Shown one piece after another: positions 21,577 through 31,423 of a stretch of DNA of 64,000 nucleotides (positions are counted from its first letter, which is position 1; the number at the start of each line of letters is the position of its first letter). The DNA comes from Helicostylum pulchrum. Its lineage: Eukaryota; Mucoromycota; Mucoromycetes; Mucorales; Mucoraceae. The stretch covers positions 496,001-560,000 of the forward strand of contig JAIXMO010000006.1 in NCBI GenBank assembly GCA_025677825.1, given 5' to 3'. The notes below the pieces were generated by a model. The model was not told the origin of the DNA. It was given only the letters and a program-made list of their open reading frames with translations, and searched no databases. The translations under genes and the position numbers were made by a program.

Positions 21577-23014
21577 ATGGCGATGATCTACTTGTTATAT
21601 TTATTATATTTTGCAATAGCAGTGACAGTAGCACTGTCATTACTACTCTATACATACCAATGTGAATTGCTGTACGCTTCAGGATTCCCGACTGGGTCGA
21701 GATCAGTTGTAAGTTTTTTTTTTTTTATACCTTGCTTTTCATTATCTAGAAACTCATCATCTCTCTTGAAAAAAAAAAAAGGTTGCAAGGCCCTCCCAAT
21801 TTGGGTTACCAGATAAGGAAGTCATACTAGTTACCAAGGATGGATATAAAATTCGATCCTATGTTATGATACAACGCGGTGAAGATGTTGCAATACAGTC
21901 ACCTACCGTTGTATGCTTTCACGTAAGTTCTTTTTTAAAATGTATTTAATGATAGTGGACTGATTGAAATTTCAATTTTTTTTTTTTTTTTCGTACAGGC
22001 ACATACTGGAAATATGGTAATTTATTGAATGGGGTTTAACTAGTGTTTTGTGAGTGGGGTTGTAAAAAAAAAATTAAAAAAAGAAAAAAAGAAATAGGAG
22101 AAAAGATGACAAACAAGTTATATGTAACTTCTTTATTTAATAATATCTCTTCTTTTGTTTGTAGGGTCATCGATTACCTATTGCTCAAGTATTCTTTAAA
22201 AAATTGGGTTACAATGTCGTTATGCTATCTTACCGAGGGTAAAAAAAAAAAAAAAAAAAATAGTCAACTTTGTACACACATTAAATTTCGATCTCGTATA
22301 TTAGTTATGGACTTAGTGAAGGTAGACCAACTGAAAAAGGACTGAAAATTGACGCGCAGGTAAGAGAAACAAAGAACGTCTTTATAAAATAATGATTGGG
22401 GTTTGTAACACCATAAACAATAATATTAGACTATGCTTGAATATATCAAACAACATCCTATCCTTAAACATACCAAATTAATAGCATATGGTCAATCACT
22501 AGGTGGTTCAGTCGCCATTAGTCTAGTATCAAGAAACGAAGATAAATTCGACGCATTAATTATTGAAAATACCTTTTTAAGCGTGGTAAGTTAAACAACC
22601 ATGAAAAAAAAAAAAAAACTTTATCTTTTTAGTAACCAAAAAAAAAAGCCTTTGTTAGTACCACATATATTTCCTGCATTAAGACATTTGGTTTACTTGG
22701 TACATCAAACTTGGAAATCATACAAAACAATCAAATACGTTCACCATGTTCCCATCTTATTTTTATCGAGTCTAAAAGATGAATTGGTACCTCCAGGGCA
22801 TATGGCTAAATTATACAATATATCTCAAACAAGCGGTGTCAAAGTATGGAGAGATTTTGAAAATGGAACTCATAATGATACATGCATGCAGGTTAGTTTT
22901 TTTTTTTTTTTGGTTTTTGGTTTATTCGTACTAATCATTTTTTCACTTGTATAGAATGGGTTCTTTGAATCAATTGCTGAATTTGTACGTGATAATGTAT
23001 GGGAATTGGATTAA
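21577..23014 (+). CDS. Bem46-type alpha/beta hydrolase, membrane anchored
   Basis: Eight exons (21577-21708, 21782-21922, 21999-22016, 22165-22238, 22305-22359, 22430-22585, 22649-22891, 22955-23014), 292 aa. The ATG sits in a strong ACCATGG context. Residues 5-26 are a single hydrophobic signal-anchor. Then come the ABHD13/Bem46 blocks: VVCFHAHTGNMGHRL (oxyanion loop), VVMLSYRGYGLSEGRP, nucleophile elbow AYGQSLGGSVA (Ser), IIENTFLSV, the acid in SSLKDELVPP and the histidine in NGTHNDT. The catalytic triad is therefore complete. Exon 3 is only 18 nt, coding AHTGNM. Bem46 proteins act at ER/plasma membrane and affect polarity in fungi; their substrate is not known. Confidence 0.92.
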
Positions 23015-23386
23015 AAAAAACATTGGAAAAAAACGCACACATAAAAAAAACATACACATTTGCACTCAACTCTCTCACACACGCACGATAAAAAAAAAAG
23101 AAGAAAACACAACTTTTTTTTTCATAATTGCAATTAATACTTTCTCTTTTTTTTTTTTTTTTTTTTTTGTATATACATTTTTTTTGAAAAAAAAAGCTCC
23201 TTTTCTTTTCTGTCTTTTTAAATGTGTGTAATCTTTTACCCTCTCTACTTATTTCTTTGTTTAATTGGTTCTTTTTTCTGCGAAAAGATTTACCCTTTAC
23301 CCAAAAGAAAAAAAAAAAGTATAAAAATCTGGAACAAAACTGACAGGTTTCCCTCCCCTTTATATACATACTTTTGATTTTAAAAA
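23015..23386. other. Spacer with long A and T runs
   Basis: Carries the 3' UTR of the hydrolase and the promoter of the acetyltransferase, which lie head to tail. It has a T-run of about 20 at 23150-23168. No gene was seen. Confidence 0.5.
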
Positions 23387-24187
23387 ATGTCTACTGCTTA
23401 TGGTAAAATTCCTAAACCTGAATCAAGTACTGATTTAGACGTTATTTTGCCTATCAAAAAAGTACTTCGTAACGGTCAGCAAGGCTTTATTCAAAAAGTT
23501 GACTCCAAAAACTCATCACTTGTTGATTACTTGCATCTTCGTTTCAATGCTGAAATAGAAGGAGGGTAAAATAATAAATAAAATTTAACTTTTTTTTTTT
23601 TTTGACACTTGAGACTAAACCATTTTTAGTTCTACATATCCTCAAGAAAATTTACTTGACAAGCAACAATTTAGAGACTATTTTCTTGGGTAAAAGTTTT
23701 AATTTTACCATGACTCTCTCTCGTACTTATATATTACTAGATCTGACGCTTTTGTCATGTCAAAAGAATCGATTATTGATCCCAATACTACTTATGACTG
23801 GAACGATAAAATCGTTGGTATGTTTTATATTAAACCTAATTATCCCGGTAGATGCTCTCATGTAAGTTATTTTTTTTCTGACAGTGTGTGTTACAAACTA
23901 AAAAGTTTTTATTTTAGATCTGTAACGGTGGTTTCTTTGTTATGGAAAACTATCGTGGTTTAGGTGCAGGTGTAGTGATGGGAGAAGCGTTTAAAATTTT
24001 GGTACCTGCGATTGGGTACAAAGCGTCCATGTTTAACTTGGTCTTTGAAAATAACCCCGCTTCCATTTCGATCTGGAGAAAGCTTGGGTTCCAAGAAGTA
24101 GGCCGTGTGCCTAACGCTGGTAGACTAAAGAATAGTCCTGAGAAGCTTGTAGATGCTCTTATGTTTTACTACGATTTCACTAAATAG
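23387..24187 (+). CDS. GNAT acetyltransferase, Mpr1-like
   Basis: Four exons (23387-23565, 23630-23689, 23741-23861, 23918-24187), 209 aa. The C-terminal half is a GNAT fold: IVGMFYIKPNYPGRCSHICN (beta4), NYRGLGAGVVMG (acetyl-CoA pyrophosphate loop, R-x-x-G-x-G/A), MFNLVFENNPASISIWRKLGF (motif B with Asn-Pro-Ala) and FQEVGRVPNAGRL. The N-terminal part with STYPQENLLDKQQFRDYFL resembles the yeast Mpr1 / S. pombe Ppr1 group, which acetylate L-azetidine-2-carboxylate and proline-related toxic intermediates and protect from oxidative stress. Yeast Mpr1 is 229 aa. Substrate is inferred from this likeness only. It could be another small-molecule N-acetyltransferase. Confidence 0.85.
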
Positions 24188-24722
24188 AAGAATTACAAAA
24201 AATAAAATTAGACTTTAGAATTATTTTTTTTTACGCTGTTTTACGCAAAATGGGGATTTTTTTTAGATTTGAAGGTTTTATAAGTGGACTTTTATAAATT
24301 GACCATAAAAAGAAATTATGTATCTTTATAGCTCGACTTCTCGGCTTTCAAATGGTATAAAGTTTAACTTTGGTTTTTATATTAATAATTGGGACGTATA
24401 CAAGAACGACCCCCAGAAATTTTACTTAGAAAAGGTTCTTTCAACTAGAAAAAAAAAATCGCGTAAAAGCTAATAGACTTTCAATTACTTTTTTTTATCC
24501 TTTCCCTCCTAAATTTATGCAAAAGCACATGTTCCTTTTTATCTTTAGCCTAAACACACACTCAATAAACAAAATATACAAAAAAAAAAAAAAAAAAAGA
24601 CATGATATTGAATGTAAAGTAAGGCTTGCGCCTTCGTTTGGAAAAAAGGGTGATTTATTTTATTTTTGAATTTATTTTTTTACGAGTTACATAAAAAAAA
24701 AGAAAAAAGTTTAAAAACCACT
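24188..24722. other. Convergent 3' spacer, nothing else seen
   Basis: About 0.5 kb between the acetyltransferase (+) and eS27 (-), which converge. It holds AT-rich sequence with an A-run at 24580-24598. No coding or RNA signal was recognised. Confidence 0.5.
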
Positions 24723-25418
24723 TTAGTTGGCCTTTCTACGGAAAGAACAACCTTCAGTCAAACGGGCACGACCACCAGTGGGTTGGCACAAAACGGTACC
24801 GCAAGAAGTACAAAGGACAACGGTTTGAGCGTGACTGAAAACGGTGCTGATGTTCAAACAACCAGGACACTTGACATCCATGAAGTAAGAGTTGGGAGAC
24901 TGCACAAGTCTCTTGAGCTTGTGAGAGCGCTTCTCGTGTTCAACAGAAGGGTTAAGAAGATCGACGGCCAACTATTTTTTTTTAAAAAAAAAAAAGTTAG
25001 TTTTTTTTGCACAAGGTTTTTTTTTTTTGGTACGATGAAAAGCATAGAGTCAACTATGTAAATTGTATACAACTGAATTGAGAAGACTGCGTAGTATTTG
25101 CTACTACAAAGGGGGAGTACAAGTCGTCTTTTTTTTTTTCGACTCGGTTTTTTTTAATGTTGTTGTTGATGAGAAAGTTGTATTTTTTTTTTGGCTTCGG
25201 CAGAATGTAAATGCTTCAAGAAAAAATAATATTCATAATTGGCAGTTTCGCAATGTAGTTTTCCAACATAAAAAAGTGTGTCTCTCTTTTTTTTTTTTTT
25301 AAATAAAAAAATAAAAAAATCATCCATCCATCAATCCATCCAATTCAATGATTCATGTATACAATTCACACCTTTTTTCTCTGTATGCTTCATCTTTTTA
25401 AAAAAAACTTACAGTCAT
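24723..25418 (-). CDS. RPS27: 40S ribosomal protein eS27
   Basis: Two exons (25413-25418, 24723-24971), 84 aa. Exon 2 encodes [20 protein letters not shown], then [20 protein letters not shown] and [22 protein letters not shown]. The four cysteines of the C-x2-C..C-x2-C zinc ribbon are intact. Exon 2 lacks its own ATG, so the start was placed at the upstream ATG-ACT followed by GTAAGT, giving an N-terminus of expected length. The 441 nt intron is the longest assigned here. Long first introns right after the start are common in fungal ribosomal protein genes and often regulate expression; no snoRNA C/D boxes were seen in it. Confidence 0.9.
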
Positions 25419-25872
25419 ATTACTGTGTCGAAGGCTTGGTAAAAAGGGAAGGTTTATATGTTGATCAAGCTGTGCCCCAAGATATTGTTCGAACCCTTTT
25501 TCCGGTCACAAAAAAAACTCGACTTTTTTTAAAACACCGCTGAAACAAGCCGTTTAAAATAAATTAACTCATGAGGATGTACAAGGTTTTGATCTAAAAT
25601 AGAGTGGGAAACAGTTACTGTTAACCGCAGTACCACTGTTTACAGCATACAAAAAAAACCGCAGCATCGTAAAAGCAATATTTTTTTCTTTTAGAAAAAG
25701 GGGGGTATAGTAGTACTCCAAGGATAATTTTATATCCTGTTTATTTAACTTTATGGCAGTGACCATGAATTAAATATATATGAAGACATTATATAATAGT
25801 TTCAAACATAATTCATTCTTTGTAAAATCGTTTTTGATTTTTCTAGTTATTTGATTTATTATTTTGTTTTCA

Positions 25873-26367
25873 TTATAAGGTATCTGGATTCTTTTTCAGA
25901 TGCACACCGTATTTCACTATCACATCATTTATTTCTTTTATACTTGATATTTCTATTTTTTTTTCATCAAAAAGTAACTCTACCTAAAATATAGGAAGGA
26001 TGTACACGTTTATTATTTGATCATACTCATCAGTGATAGAATTATTACAACTGGATATTTTACGCTCTTTTTTTTTTGGGATGAATAGTACTTTGTTTCC
26101 AATTGAAATTTTTCTGCCGATAAAAAAATTAGCTAATGTCTTTCAATTGTTAAGATCTTTATTTTCAAGTATATGAATAGATAAAGTATCTTTGGCGTAT
26201 AATTCTTCAAGGTCACCAAATAATATTGTGTATATCTTCTACCTGATTGTTTTGATGTATTGGCTTTTTTTTATGGACGAAAAACTAGTTGCTTTATCTA
26301 AACTTGCTTCCGTGTTCTATTCTTCCGTACTAAAGTATAGCAGTATACTTGAACGACTTTGAAACAG
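25873..26367 (-). pseudogene. Decayed protein-coding gene, family unknown
   Basis: One minus-strand frame stays protein-like for about 165 codons with four internal stops and no ATG at its head. Fragments include EASLDKATSFSSIKKSQYI, ILFGDLEELYAKDTLSIHIL, FFIGRKISIGNKVLFIPKK and VELLFDEKKIEISSIKEIND. Amino-acid composition is balanced and lacks the Phe/Lys homopolymers of non-coding frames here. I do not recognise the family. One stop (TAG next to a GTAGAG) might be an unspliced intron edge, but the others are plain nonsense codons. Confidence 0.4.
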
Positions 26368-26829
26368 TTACATCGCTTAGAATCCCTGTATTGCTTTCTT
26401 TTGATCGATCAGATAAAAGTCCAAATTGTGAGTGACACTCGTTCGTAATATCATTAGTATACTTACAAGAAGAAACGGTTACGGAAGTACGTTGAAGGAC
26501 GGTCAAATTTCGAGCGTACTTGGTGTAAGTACACGTATTTTTATAATAAGTATGTTTTATTTTATTTTATGTCCGTACAAAAGGATATTGTTCTTTCTAA
26601 AGCAACGGTTTGGGTGTAATCTAGTAGCACAAGGCCATGAGATCCGCTAAATTTACTTTTTTTCAGTTCTAAAAAAATGGCAGAATAATAAAAATAAACT
26701 CACGTACATAAAGAAAAAAAAAATACTTGTTCGTGGTATGCATTGTAAAGGAAAAGAGGAAGAAAAGTGATTTATATATTCTTTAAAAAAAAAAGACAGA
26801 ATAAATACATCTGGGGCTGATCATTTTTA

Positions 26830-26959
26830 CAGTAGCGGCTCTATTTAGGGATGACCTGATTTAAGGGTGGACGTCTTCGGTCCCCCCGCTTCAACACTGT
26901 TCGATTTAAGGGTGGATTTCTTCCAGATTTCGGCCACCCCTTAAATAGAGCCGCTACTG
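26830..26959. mobile_element. MITE with ~21 bp terminal inverted repeats
   Basis: Starts CAGTAGCGGCTCTATTTA and ends TAAATAGAGCCGCTACTG, a near-perfect terminal inverted repeat that continues less perfectly inward (GGGATGACC against GGGGTGGCC). Total length 130 bp with no coding capacity. The interior has two copies of a GATTTAAGGGTGGA motif. A related inner sequence lies at 7148-7186. A clear target duplication was not found, so the superfamily is not assigned (CAG-type termini occur in several DDE groups). Confidence 0.8.
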
Positions 26960-27808
26960 CACTTTAGTACAAAGTAAAGATGTTTAAACGTCTACGGTTC
27001 TTCTTAGAAATATAGTCCAGAACTTATTTATTTTTAAAAAAAGGTATTATTAAGTAAAGAGATGAAGAAGTGTAGAATTGAAGAAAGAAATAGGAATTTC
27101 TCTTTTGAAAAACGCATGTCCTCGTTTTAAAAAAACTTCTCAAGAGTTTCCCGCATTTGATTTTTATTTAACCATTCTTTATATTTCTTTCACTGTTATT
27201 ATTTATTATCTTTACTGCACGTATTGGGTATTTTATCTTCATCAAAGTGCCTTTTGAGATCTGTGATATCCAGCAATAAGATATCACAAAATAAAAAATA
27301 AACAGAAAGATTATCAGACTGAAAAAGATTGTATTTTTATTTAATGAAAAATATGGGTCCTTATACATATATACTTTTCAGTATAAAAATAAGAATATAA
27401 AAGAACATTAATTTGCTGTGAAGCGCTGTTGTGGCAAAATAAGTGAACTGGTTGCGGAAAAATATGAATAGATAAACAAGACTGATACTTGTATCACTTT
27501 TAAGATATAACTGTTTATACCACTTCAATACAGTAGGTTATTGTATCAATTGAAGAAATAAACTGGTACACTATATTTCATTATTAAATTTATGCAGTCG
27601 ATAAGTAAGTAGACAGATCCAAATACCATGTAGATAATATTATATTGTTATATAGCCTTTGTGCGTAACGGTATATCTAAATTATATTCCTGTATGATAC
27701 TTACATATTTACAACATGATCAGTTAATTTTTGATGATATATTTATGAGATATTATTATATATATCTTTTTTTTTTTTTGCCCTTTTATAAAACTCTCTT
27801 TATTTAAT

Positions 27809-27973
27809 ATGAACCCCAATACCTGCGAAAACTGCCAAGGCCATTCTACACATGTTGGTTTAACTGCTAGACGCGCCTACCATGGTCAAACAAGGCACAC
27901 TCTATACCGAGCTCTTCTAAAATTCAGTATAGAGGGTGTCTTGCATGTATATGGAGGTCGTCAAACAAAGTAA
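27809..27973 (+). pseudogene. Possible N-terminal fragment of a Cys-rich transposon protein
   Basis: A short frame with its own ATG encodes MNPNTCENCQGHSTHVGLTA and then a basic stretch with RRAYHGQTRH and GVLHVYGGR before stopping after 54 codons. A C-x2-C pair followed by an Arg/His-rich region resembles the start of large fungal transposon-encoded proteins (Plavaka/KDZ-like), but the match is loose. The following 350 bp are open in other frames and rich in Pro and Ser, consistent with a frame-shifted remnant. Confidence 0.2.
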
Positions 27974-28954
27974 ATATCTGTAAAACGGCCATTTTATGTC
28001 GTAATTTGATGTCTAATATACTTGTTCCTTCCGCTATAGACGGAGTAGAAAGAGAGTACGCGATTCCCTCTCCTCCTACTCCTCCGGCCACCGAGCCAAC
28101 CGTAGTTCCAACCTTAGTGTCGTGCTCCGTGAGGACCCTACCTACAGAGGTAGGAATGTCCCTCTTCCCCACCAGAACGAGTTTTTCGATGTCCTTCTCC
28201 TCCGGCCTTCTCCTCTTCCTCTTCCCCCCCCTCCACGTCATCTTGAGACACCGCTCTCCCCCTCCTCCCTCTTCATTGACACCAATGAAGAGAAGAAGAA
28301 TCGTATGTTTTTTTTAAATAAATTTATCTCAATACGCTTGTATAATATTTATTCTTCGAAACTGTAAATTTTTGAATTTGTGCATTTTTTCTTGAAATCG
28401 AACTTTGAAATAAAAGTTCACTTTTTTGCCACAAAAGTAATCAAGAGAATTACAAGAATCCATTTTACAGTTGTATTTGTACCCTTTCACTCAGATGGAC
28501 TGGTTATTAGTATAAGGTATATTTATATTAAACCATTATATCATTTCGTGATGTAATTTATACTTAAAACTTTTATTTTACTGATTAAATAAATAAAAAG
28601 GCTAGAAAAAAAAAGGAGAATATTCGTATAATTGTACTTGATTCACGCAAGATCCCAGATAAAACCAAGTTGAGTGAGTGCAAGAAAAAGTCGCACTTTT
28701 TTGGATTGACTGTGCAAGTAGAACCGTGTATATCAAGAATTCGCCTAGTTTCAAAGAAGAAGAAAAAATGGCGAAACTAGATGTGATCAATGAGCAATAA
28801 AGCTTTCTGTCTCACCAGTTCGAGAATCTAAGTGAAGGCAGTGATTGTAACCAGGTTCAAAAATCATAGTAGATTTTTAATCCGATATTTTTTTAGATGC
28901 GTGTGGAGGGGATTTCGCTGCTCCGAGATTACTTTTATCGACATTAGTTGGTTT

Positions 28955-28986
28955 CTAAAAAGCTAAAAAGCTAAAAAGCTAAAAAA
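28955..28986. repeat. Short tandem repeat (CTAAAAAG)n
   Basis: About four tandem copies of an 8 bp unit CTAAAAAG. Confidence 0.85.
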
Positions 28987-29354
28987 TCTGTATCGAACGA
29001 TATAATATGTACGATTATATGTAGTTGTTTATCAGTATTAGATCAACGACTTTTTGATTTAGATCAAGTACTTGAGATTCTTCTCCATTTTCTAGGTACG
29101 AGCGATCGATTTCTTTTTATATCGACATGAGAATCCCTATTTACCTCAAAGTATTCTAACCAAAAGTAACACACTTTACCCTGACAATTGTCTAAAGCTG
29201 TTACTACCATATGAATCTATTAACAGTAATGATCACATCCTTAAAAAAAAAAATTGCGTCACCTTTTTTTATTTTTTTTATTTCATATTCGCGAAACAAA
29301 AAGTTTTTTTTTTTTTTCTTTCTTTTTTAACATCGTTTATTTTTTTGAAGAAGA

Positions 29355-31041
29355 ATGTCTGAAAAATACAAGAGTTTAAAAGTAAAAGAACTCCAAGGTA
29401 AAAAAGTAAAATAATAATATAAACGTTGGTTTAAATACTGAATTGTTATTTAGAATTGTTACAAAAGAGTGGTATCCCTCACTCTGGTAAAAAGGAAGAT
29501 CTTATTGAAAGATTAGTTAGAAATGATGAACGTAAAGCTTTAGAGAATCTTGAAAAAGAATTCGAATTAGAATTTGATGAAAGTAAACTGTAAGTTTTTT
29601 TTTATATTAGTAACTTTTCTTCTCTTTTTGTATGTATCCTAATAAATAGATTTTTTTTTCTAGTGATGACTTGATCAGAAGTGACCTTCCCAGCGACACT
29701 ATATTTGACGACTTGGCTCTTGAAAAGCCTATTGTGTATCAAAAGGAAAGTGTATTATCTGACGACGAAGACGATTTCTTATTTTACGAAAAGAGAGCTC
29801 CAGTCAAAGCAGATACACCTACAACTGTTCAAAAATCCGCACTACCATCACCACCACCACCACCATCCCCATCAAACGTGATCACTATTGACGATGATAA
29901 GAAACTTGATGATAATGCCAACTCTTCATTTAAATTCACACCCATTACTTTCGAAGCAAAGACTGCTTCAACTGCAAAGTCTACTACTACCACCACAACA
30001 ACTACAACTACTAAAAACACTGTTAAAAAAGTCGTAAAGATTGCTTTACCTGACCCTAAATTAGGTGAAAAGGAAAGACAACAAATTCGCGCCGCTAGAT
30101 TTGGTATTGCTGCTGCGCCAGCTAAAAAGGAAGAACCGCCCAAAAAAAGATTAAAGAACGTCAAGACTCCAGCTACCACTACTAAAACCGACACTGCGGC
30201 AGCTGTCACAGCCACCACCACCAGTAAGCCCAAACCCGCAATTTCAGAAGAGATTTTAAAGAAACGCGCAGAACGATTTGGTATTACACCAGTTACAAAA
30301 GACGAAGACAAAAAGAAACCCGAAAAACCACAAGATATTCTCAAGAAGCGAGCAGAACGATTTGGTATCGCAGCCGAAAAACCCAGTACCGAAACAAAGA
30401 AGACAGAGACACCTAAAGACGACTTTCAAGAACGACTCCGAAAGCGTGCTGAACGATTTGGCATTCCTGTCAAAACAGTAGCACCCGAACACAAGAAAAA
30501 ACCCAATACCCCTAAACAAACCAAAGTAAATGCACCTACAAAAGCAGCAGTAGTAGGTAAAAAGAAGGAAAATGTAAAGCAAGTGTTTCAAAAAGTGAAA
30601 CAGGGCCGAGTTCAAAAGAAGTCAGCAGTAACCATGGTTGTCACCAAGAACAATGTGTTAAATAAGAAGCAAAGTAATATCAATAACAGGTTAACCCCGG
30701 GTGCTATCAATCAAAATAAGCGATCCATTATTAATAATAGAAAAGTAAATGTTGTAAATAATAATATACCACAAGCCAAGAATGGTCGTGTTGTCACTAT
30801 TGCAACATCACCCGCAAAACCAGTTCAAGCACAAAGAAGAAAATCTGGAAGAAATATCTTGATTAATTCCGCTAATCCAACTAGCATGAACGGGAGAACA
30901 GTGACTGTAAGCTCCGGTATTAAACGTCTTCGAGGTAGAGGAGGACCATCACCACCTGTAAGTATTTTTGGGTAATATCTTTTGTTGGGCAAAAAGACTA
31001 ATTTCTATGGGATACAGGTTAACAAAAAACTTCGCAATTAA
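29355..31041 (+). CDS. SAP-domain protein with RFG repeats (Tho1/SARNP-like)
   Basis: Four exons (29355-29397, 29454-29589, 29664-30960, 31018-31041), 499 aa. Residues 5-40 are a SAP domain (YKSLKVKELQELLQKSGIPH, then GKKEDLIERLV). An acidic region follows, then four copies of a motif built on K-R-A-E-R-F-G-I (residues ~195, 242, 271 and 307; first copy RAARFGI), the RNA-linked motif seen in SARNP/Tho1. The C-terminal third is basic and Asn/Lys rich, ending after a last tiny exon that adds VNKKLRN. Tho1/SARNP proteins bind RNA and the helicase Sub2/UAP56 in mRNA export. Yeast Tho1 (218 aa) is far shorter; the basic tail and (T)n tract make this one large. The last intron was chosen because donor GTAAGT and acceptor ATACAG are both good. 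Confidence 0.85.
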
Positions 31042-31423
31042 TCATATCAACCTTATGCTATCAACACCTATTTGACTAATGTCTGTATACTTTGTTCCTT
31101 ATATATAAAAAAAAAAAAATCAACATCGTTCCACACTATCAAAAAAATTTTTTTTTAAAAGATGATATCCTTCAACATAATTAGTCCATAACCTTTTCAA
31201 TATATAAAAATATTTAACAAAACAAAATTATTTTAATATTTATTATCAAAAAATAACTGTCTTCTTTTCCCCCACTCAAAAAGAGAACAAAAAAAAAGGG
31301 GGGAGGGGGGATTGATTTGGTATACAATTACATACGAGTAATATTAGGTAATAAAGAAAAGGAAAAAAAAAGTTAATAATTAATAAATAGGTAATGTGTG
31401 AGGGATGAAGCTTTTTTGGTATT
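31042..31423. other. Convergent 3' spacer
   Basis: About 0.4 kb between the SAP gene (+) and the kinase gene (-). It has a purine-rich G/A patch at 31288-31312. Nothing else was seen. Confidence 0.5.

Larger units (their letters stand above)
25419..29354. other. Gene-poor region with decayed sequences and a MITE
   Basis: Nearly 4 kb without an intact gene. It contains a decayed frame (25873-26367), a MITE (26830-26959), a possible transposon ORF start (27809-27973), coding-like scraps near 28610-28800 and a CTAAAAAG microrepeat (28955-28986). The rest, including 26960-27780, is AT-rich and shows nothing I can name. Confidence 0.55.

Noticed and set aside
21209..21665. Open frames over the CA repeat
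   Set aside because: Translations are driven by the dinucleotide repeat (alternating His-Thr or Cys-Val) and contain no domain.
25485..25505. GTTCGAACC-like tRNA B box
   Set aside because: No matching A box, acceptor stem or cloverleaf around it; it lies upstream of eS27.
29829..30615. Long antisense frames under the SAP gene
   Set aside because: Val- and Phe-run-rich shadows of the Thr/Lys-rich sense sequence.
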